From: Erythrobacter sp. KY5
GTDB lineage: Bacteria > Pseudomonadota > Alphaproteobacteria > Sphingomonadales > Sphingomonadaceae
Direction: 5' to 3'
Assembly (NCBI RefSeq): GCF_003264115.1
Contig: NZ_CP021912.1
Location: 2,525,001-2,589,000 of the forward strand
Length of the DNA stretch: 64,000 nucleotides
The position numbers and the translations under genes are program-made. Below are positions 60,295-64,000 of this stretch, piece by piece. The notes beneath the pieces are model-generated. The model searched no databases. It saw nothing but the letters and a program-made list of their open reading frames with translations, and had not been told where the DNA came from. Within the stretch, counting starts at the first letter, position 1. Each line of letters begins with the position of its first letter.

Positions 60295-61218
60295 ATGACA
60301 AAGGACGCTGCCTTCACCGGCACGGACGCCCCGACCGAGGACAAGGCGTGGGCGCTGAGAGTTGCGGCTGCGCGCGGCGAGACGACTCCCATTTCGTTCA
60401 TGGGCTGGCTGCGTATCGTGATGCGATCGCTTATGCTCTTCGCGCTCATCTTGGTGATGGTGCCGCTGCATTATCTTTTTCGGACGGTCGCATACGGTTC
60501 TCCTTTTCCGATGTGGTTCCTTCGCTTCGCCGCGCGTATCTCAGGCGCGAAGGTCAAGATCCAGGGCACCCACCTCAAGCGCGACGTCTTCTACATCGCC
60601 AACCATATTTCCTGGATTGACATCCTGAGCCTTTCGGGCGCTTGCGGCACCGCATTTGTCGCCAAGGCCGAGCTCGCCAAGGCGCCACTCGTCGGTTGGC
60701 TCGCGAACATGAACCGCACCGTCTATGTGAAGCGCGAACATCGCATGGGCGTTGCCGCGCAGATCAATGCATTAAAGGAAGCGCTTGCGGATAACTGGTC
60801 GGTGACCGTCTTCCCCGAAGGCACCACGACCGACGGGCAATCGCTGCTGCCGTTCAAGACAAGCATGCTCTCGGTCCTCGAACCGCCGCCGCCCGGCGTG
60901 CTGGTACAGCCGGTCCTGCTCGATTACGGCCCTGTCGCGGAATGGATCGGTTGGATCGGCGAGGAAGGCGGGCTCAACAATGCCAAGCGCGTTCTCGCTC
61001 GCAAGGGCACTTTCGACATGCGGATCGTATTCCTCGAGCCGTTCAGCCCGGCCGACTTCGTGGGTCGCAAGGCGATCAGCGTCGAGGCGCGTCGCCGGAT
61101 TGAGGAAGCTCTGCTTGAGGCGCTGGGAAAGCCGCTGCGTGATTTCGCGCACGACGTCCCGCCTGTGCGCTATTCAGCGGTCAAGGATGACCCGGTTCCC
61201 GACGAGACTGCGGCATGA
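60295..61218 (+). CDS. plsC: 1-acyl-sn-glycerol-3-phosphate acyltransferase
   Basis: A 307-residue membrane acyltransferase. One membrane helix at about 40-62 is followed by the NHISWIDILSLSG block (NHxxxxD, near 101), a substrate-binding MNRTVYVKREHR block and FPEGTTTDGQSLLPFK. It makes phosphatidic acid from lysophosphatidate. It is longer than E. coli PlsC by about 60 residues at the C-terminus. Cotranscription with fur is likely. Confidence 0.92.
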   Translation: MTKDAAFTGTDAPTEDKAWALRVAAARGETTPISFMGWLRIVMRSLMLFALILVMVPLHYLFRTVAYGSPFPMWFLRFAARISGAKVKIQGTHLKRDVFYIANHISWIDILSLSGACGTAFVAKAELAKAPLVGWLANMNRTVYVKREHRMGVAAQINALKEALADNWSVTVFPEGTTTDGQSLLPFKTSMLSVLEPPPPGVLVQPVLLDYGPVAEWIGWIGEEGGLNNAKRVLARKGTFDMRIVFLEPFSPADFVGRKAISVEARRRIEEALLEALGKPLRDFAHDVPPVRYSAVKDDPVPDETAA

Positions 61219-61224
61219 ATTAGG

Positions 61225-62109
61225 TTAGAGGCCAGCCCTCACCAACCAATCGTGGAACAGGCGGACGGGCCGCATCTCAAGCGCGGTCGGCTTGCACACG
61301 AACCAGTAGCTGTACGGGCTCTGCACATCCGGGCCGCCCAGATTGGTCAGCCGGTTGTCGGCTGCGCGCCGCAGGTGGTCGTCATGCATGATCGCGATCC
61401 CCAGTCCCTGAGCCGCCGCCTCAAGCATCAGCGCCCCTGAATCGTAATGGTCGATCGCAGCAGGCTCGACGTCTTCGAGATCGTTTGCCTTTCGCCACGC
61501 GACGAAGCTTTCGGGCAGCTCGTTGTGGATGAGGAAGGTCTGCTTCTCCATGTTCGACTGCGTCACGTTGTCGCCCATCGCGCCCGCCAACTCCTTCGAA
61601 CAGATCGCGTGGACGAGGTTGTGGTCGAGCCTTACCGCGTGAAGCCCGCTCGCAGGGCCGCGCGACAGGATGATCGCTGCATCCAGCGTGTCGCCTACCC
61701 GGTCTTCGAGGTGCGGCGCGGTGTCGATGTCGATGTGAAGCAGCGGGTGACGTTTGCGAAGTTCGCCCAGTCGCGGGAACAGCCGTTGGCTTCCGAACAT
61801 TGGCAGCACGCCCAGGCGCAGGCGCAGCAACGATATGTTGTCCGACTGGCTCTCAACCGCGCGGGTCAGCGATTCCAGATGCGGGTTGACCGCTTCGTAA
61901 AAGGCCTGCCCCTCATCGGTCAGCTGCATCGACTGGCGGGCTCTGGTGAAAAGCTTCTTGCCGACGAATTCTTCAAGGTTTGAAATGCGCCGCGAGAGTG
62001 CAGAGGGGCTCAGGCCGATCTCTTCCGCCGCCGCGCGCGCCGATCCCAGACGCACGGTGCGCATGAAGGCTTCGAGAGCTCGCAGAGGAGGTAGGCGGCG
62101 TGATGGCAT
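61225..62109 (-). CDS. LysR-family transcriptional regulator (GcvA-like)
   Basis: A 294-residue regulator with HTH near residues 6-65 (LPPLRALEAFMRTVRLGSARAAAEEIGLSPSALSRRI). The effector domain includes DLAIRLSRG-type sequence (here DAAIILSRGPASGLHAV). The start at 62107-62109 follows AGGAG. It converges with plsC (six bases apart) and lies downstream of the CorC-like gene. Target unknown. Confidence 0.9.
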   Translation of the reverse strand: MPSRRLPPLRALEAFMRTVRLGSARAAAEEIGLSPSALSRRISNLEEFVGKKLFTRARQSMQLTDEGQAFYEAVNPHLESLTRAVESQSDNISLLRLRLGVLPMFGSQRLFPRLGELRKRHPLLHIDIDTAPHLEDRVGDTLDAAIILSRGPASGLHAVRLDHNLVHAICSKELAGAMGDNVTQSNMEKQTFLIHNELPESFVAWRKANDLEDVEPAAIDHYDSGALMLEAAAQGLGIAIMHDDHLRRAADNRLTNLGGPDVQSPYSYWFVCKPTALEMRPVRLFHDWLVRAGL

Positions 62110-62204
62110 AATGGGTGGCTCCTGTTTGCCACTAGATACGCTGCTGCGCCGCAATGGATGCACAAAATCGAAGCCTACGTGCGAATATCGCCCGCCGAGT
62201 GCGA

Positions 62205-63176
62205 TTATTGCACCTCCTGCATCTCACCTTCTGGCTGTGGTGCGTGGAGGCGCAGGCGTTTGACGTGGGTTTCATCGCCCGCCGTCACCTCGATCCTCCA
62301 GCCGCTCGAATGGTCGAGCATCGTGCCCACCGGAGGCACCTGCTCGGCGAGGACGAACGCAAGCCCGCCCAACGTGTCGACCGCTTCGGATACCTCGGCC
62401 AGACGCGGGTCGACCTGTTCGCCCACGTCCTCAAGCTCGGCCCGCGCATCGCAATCCCACATGCCTTCGCCAATCGGCACGATCAACGCTTCGGGCGTCT
62501 CGTCGTGCTCGTCCTCGATCTCGCCCACGATCTCTTCGACGAGGTCTTCGATCGTGATGAGGCCATCGGTCCCGCTGAACTCGTCGAGTACGATTGCCAA
62601 GTGCACCCGGCGCGCGCGCATGTCGGCCAGCACGTCCAGCGCGCCGCGAGCCTGCGGCACATAGAGCGGCTGACGCATCAGCACCGTCCAGTCGCGCGGG
62701 GGTGTCTTGCCCTTGGCGAGGAAAGCGAAGACGTCCTTGATGTGGATCATGCCGATCACGTCATCCAATGTCTCGCGGTAGACCGGCATGCGCGAATGGC
62801 CGTGTTGCGAGAATTGGGCGACCAGATCGTCCCAACCGATCGAGGCTTCGACGGCAACGATCTCGCCGCGGGGTACGGCGACATCGTCGGCATCGTGCTC
62901 GGAGAAGTGGAGCAGGTTGCGCAGCATCTGCCGCTCAACCGGCGAGAGATCGCCGTTGCCGTTCCCGTTCTCGTCATGCGCGGTGTCGTCGTTTTCGCCC
63001 TCGTGCTCGTCGATCTTCTCTTCGAGCTGCGCGCGAAGCGAGCGATCGCCGTCGCCGCCGCCGACCATTTTCTTGAGGAGGGGCCAAAGCCCGCTCGTAC
63101 TCTCCGCGTCTCCCGCGGTGGGACTACTGGAATCGGGCATGGCCCTTTGCTGATTACTCCTGGTGTCAGTCTGCAT
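62205..63176 (-). CDS. CorC/HlyC-type CBS-domain protein
   Basis: A 323-residue cytoplasmic protein: an acidic, Asn/Asp-rich N-terminus (to about 85), two CBS domains (about 95-215, VPRGEIVAVEAS, MPVYRETLDDVIGMIHIKDVF, VLDEFSGTDGLITIEDLVEEIVG) and a CorC-type C-terminal domain. CorC homologues take part in Mg2+/Co2+ resistance, and in many alphaproteobacteria the gene follows ybeY. The ATG at 63176 overlaps the ybeY stop and has no clear Shine-Dalgarno; an ATG at 63140 is the alternative. Confidence 0.92.
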   Translation of the reverse strand: MQTDTRSNQQRAMPDSSSPTAGDAESTSGLWPLLKKMVGGGDGDRSLRAQLEEKIDEHEGENDDTAHDENGNGNGDLSPVERQMLRNLLHFSEHDADDVAVPRGEIVAVEASIGWDDLVAQFSQHGHSRMPVYRETLDDVIGMIHIKDVFAFLAKGKTPPRDWTVLMRQPLYVPQARGALDVLADMRARRVHLAIVLDEFSGTDGLITIEDLVEEIVGEIEDEHDETPEALIVPIGEGMWDCDARAELEDVGEQVDPRLAEVSEAVDTLGGLAFVLAEQVPPVGTMLDHSSGWRIEVTAGDETHVKRLRLHAPQPEGEMQEVQ

Positions 63177-63651
63177 CGTTATATGGGTCAGCAATCCCCA
63201 TTATTGCAAGGGCTGACCGCTCCAGATCTTCCATGACCTGCGCTTGCTCGTCGCAATGGACGTGATCGTGGCCTGCAAGATGGAGCAATCCGTGCACTAT
63301 CAGGTGTGCGCCGTGATGATCGAGCGGGATGTCTTTCTCACCCGCCTCACGCGCGCAAGTCTCGTGAGCGAGCGCGATATCGCCCAGCATCGCAGGGGGG
63401 CCGTCTTCGCCAAGACCTTCGAGTTCAGCTCGCTCCATCATCGGGAAGCTGAGCACATTGGTAGGCTTGTCGCGCCCGCGCCATTCGCGGTTCAGCGCGT
63501 GCACTTCGCTGTCGCTGGTGAACAGGATGCTGACCGAAAGGCGATCATTGGCAAGCGCTGGTTCTGCCCGCGCCGCCGCGTCTGCGGCCCGCTGAGCGAG
63601 CGCTTCCCACTCGCCCTCTGGCCAGTCTTCGAGGTCGATTTCAAGCTCCAA
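63166..63651 (-). CDS. ybeY: Endoribonuclease YbeY
   Basis: A 161-residue zinc-dependent RNase needed for 16S rRNA 3'-end maturation and ribosome quality control. The metal site HLIVHGLLHLAGHDH (HGxxHLxGxxH) is intact near residues 119-133, and NVLSFPM and LGDIALAHETCAREA are typical. It is upstream of and overlaps the CorC-like gene. phoH, its usual upstream neighbour, does not appear in the next 349 bases. Confidence 0.95.
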   Translation of the reverse strand: MELEIDLEDWPEGEWEALAQRAADAAARAEPALANDRLSVSILFTSDSEVHALNREWRGRDKPTNVLSFPMMERAELEGLGEDGPPAMLGDIALAHETCAREAGEKDIPLDHHGAHLIVHGLLHLAGHDHVHCDEQAQVMEDLERSALAIMGIADPYNDAD

Positions 63652-64000
63652 GCGAAACCTCGCAATTTGAGTGCCTTAGCCGAGAAGTGGACCGCATGTT
63701 ACACGGTCCAGCGGCAAAAACCGCCGCTGCCCGCGCATGGCTAGAATTGGCGCGAATTATGGGAGAGGTACGCTGGGTCACAAGCCGTCCTTTAACGGGA
63801 AAGGAAGATCGTAGGAAAGCGCGGAATGTGAATGTCGGGTGCTGGGTGGGAACCGGAATGTCCGGTATCAGAGTTTTGGACAGTCAGGAAAGACGCAGGT
63901 TTGCCATAATGCGAATATCAGCTTCCGAGCTTAGCCGCCGACGTTTGAGGAAGTATTTGAGTTGAGCCTCTAACAATTCCGGCTGCACTCTTTGCTTCAA
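63652..64000. other. Non-coding right end of the window
   Basis: No convincing gene is seen in these 349 bases. The contents are the 30-base repeat (63680-63709), a GCGG-CAAAAA-CCGC hairpin (63711-63724) and, at 63964-63979, GAGCCTCTAACAATTC, whose reverse complement resembles 22002-22018. A promoter or the next gene probably begins beyond the edge. Confidence 0.4.
63680..63709. repeat. 30-base repeat, copy 2 (inverted relative to 15537-15566)
   Basis: Exactly the reverse complement of 15537-15566. It lies 29 bases upstream of the ybeY start codon, so it may overlap the ybeY promoter or leader. Confidence 0.9.

Noticed and set aside
63687..63965. A 92-codon plus-strand frame at the right end
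   Set aside because: Its first codons are inside the 30-base repeat and the rest is of low protein likeness.

Overview
The window looks like the chromosome of an alphaproteobacterium of the order Sphingomonadales, most likely an Erythrobacteraceae (Erythrobacter/Altererythrobacter type). Grounds are family-level impressions read by eye: a roughly 63-65% GC genome, an alphaproteobacterial ribosomal gene order, MucR and alpha-type Fur regulators, a class II DAHP synthase, a long form of NAD synthetase, and L3 with an acidic C-terminal tail. I ran no database search, so the genus is inference.

Positions 1-12275 (all minus strand) hold the str-S10-spc supercluster: rpsL, rpsG, fusA, tuf, then rpsJ through rpsN and the first codons of rpsH at the left edge. 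The tuf-rpsJ spacer has, in transcription order, a tuf 3' hairpin, a large palindrome, a sigma-70-like promoter and a terminator-like hairpin in the rpsJ leader. A second palindrome of the same type sits between rpsL and rpsG.

Positions 12276-23400 are a mixed accessory/housekeeping region: two GNAT acetyltransferases, a lower-GC island with an XRE/ImmA-IrrE metalloprotease and an unknown partner, a LysR regulator, ApaG, a polysaccharide deacetylase overlapping a sugar-type formyltransferase, a DsbA-like isomerase, a SulP transporter, a candidate small RNA, and metZ downstream of a tetR gene. The TetR faces a small membrane protein across two copies of an inverted repeat. Positions 24528-34534 hold a lipid-linked protein mannosylation pair (PMT plus DPM1/GtrA fusion), leuB, recO, an S9 peptidase, UbiK, TspO, a cysteine-rich lipoprotein, TlyA and a proline/threonine-rich lipoprotein.

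Positions 34535-35532 form about 1 kb without a conventional gene but with much structure: hairpin repeats, a cluster of DnaA-box-like sites, a TATAAT promoter, a folded leader, an 18-codon ORF with a 14-base perfect match to the 16S 3' end complement, and a strong terminator. This is the most unusual stretch of the window, together with the low-GC ImmA/IrrE module and the Cys-Cys repeat lipoprotein.

Positions 35533-64000 carry ilvE, trhO, GST, a LysR/pirin/azoR/DoxX redox cluster with a clear operator, nadE, topoisomerase IB, yghU, an MFS carrier, tRNA-Gln(TTG), a flavoprotein, the ergothioneine genes egtB-egtD, a degenerate GGDEF protein, DAHP synthase, an M16 peptidase, then a housekeeping run (Nfu, nitroreductase, tsaB, rimI, mucR, fur, plsC) and a minus-strand group (LysR, CorC-like, ybeY). 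No insertion sequence, integrase, CRISPR array or rRNA gene was seen.
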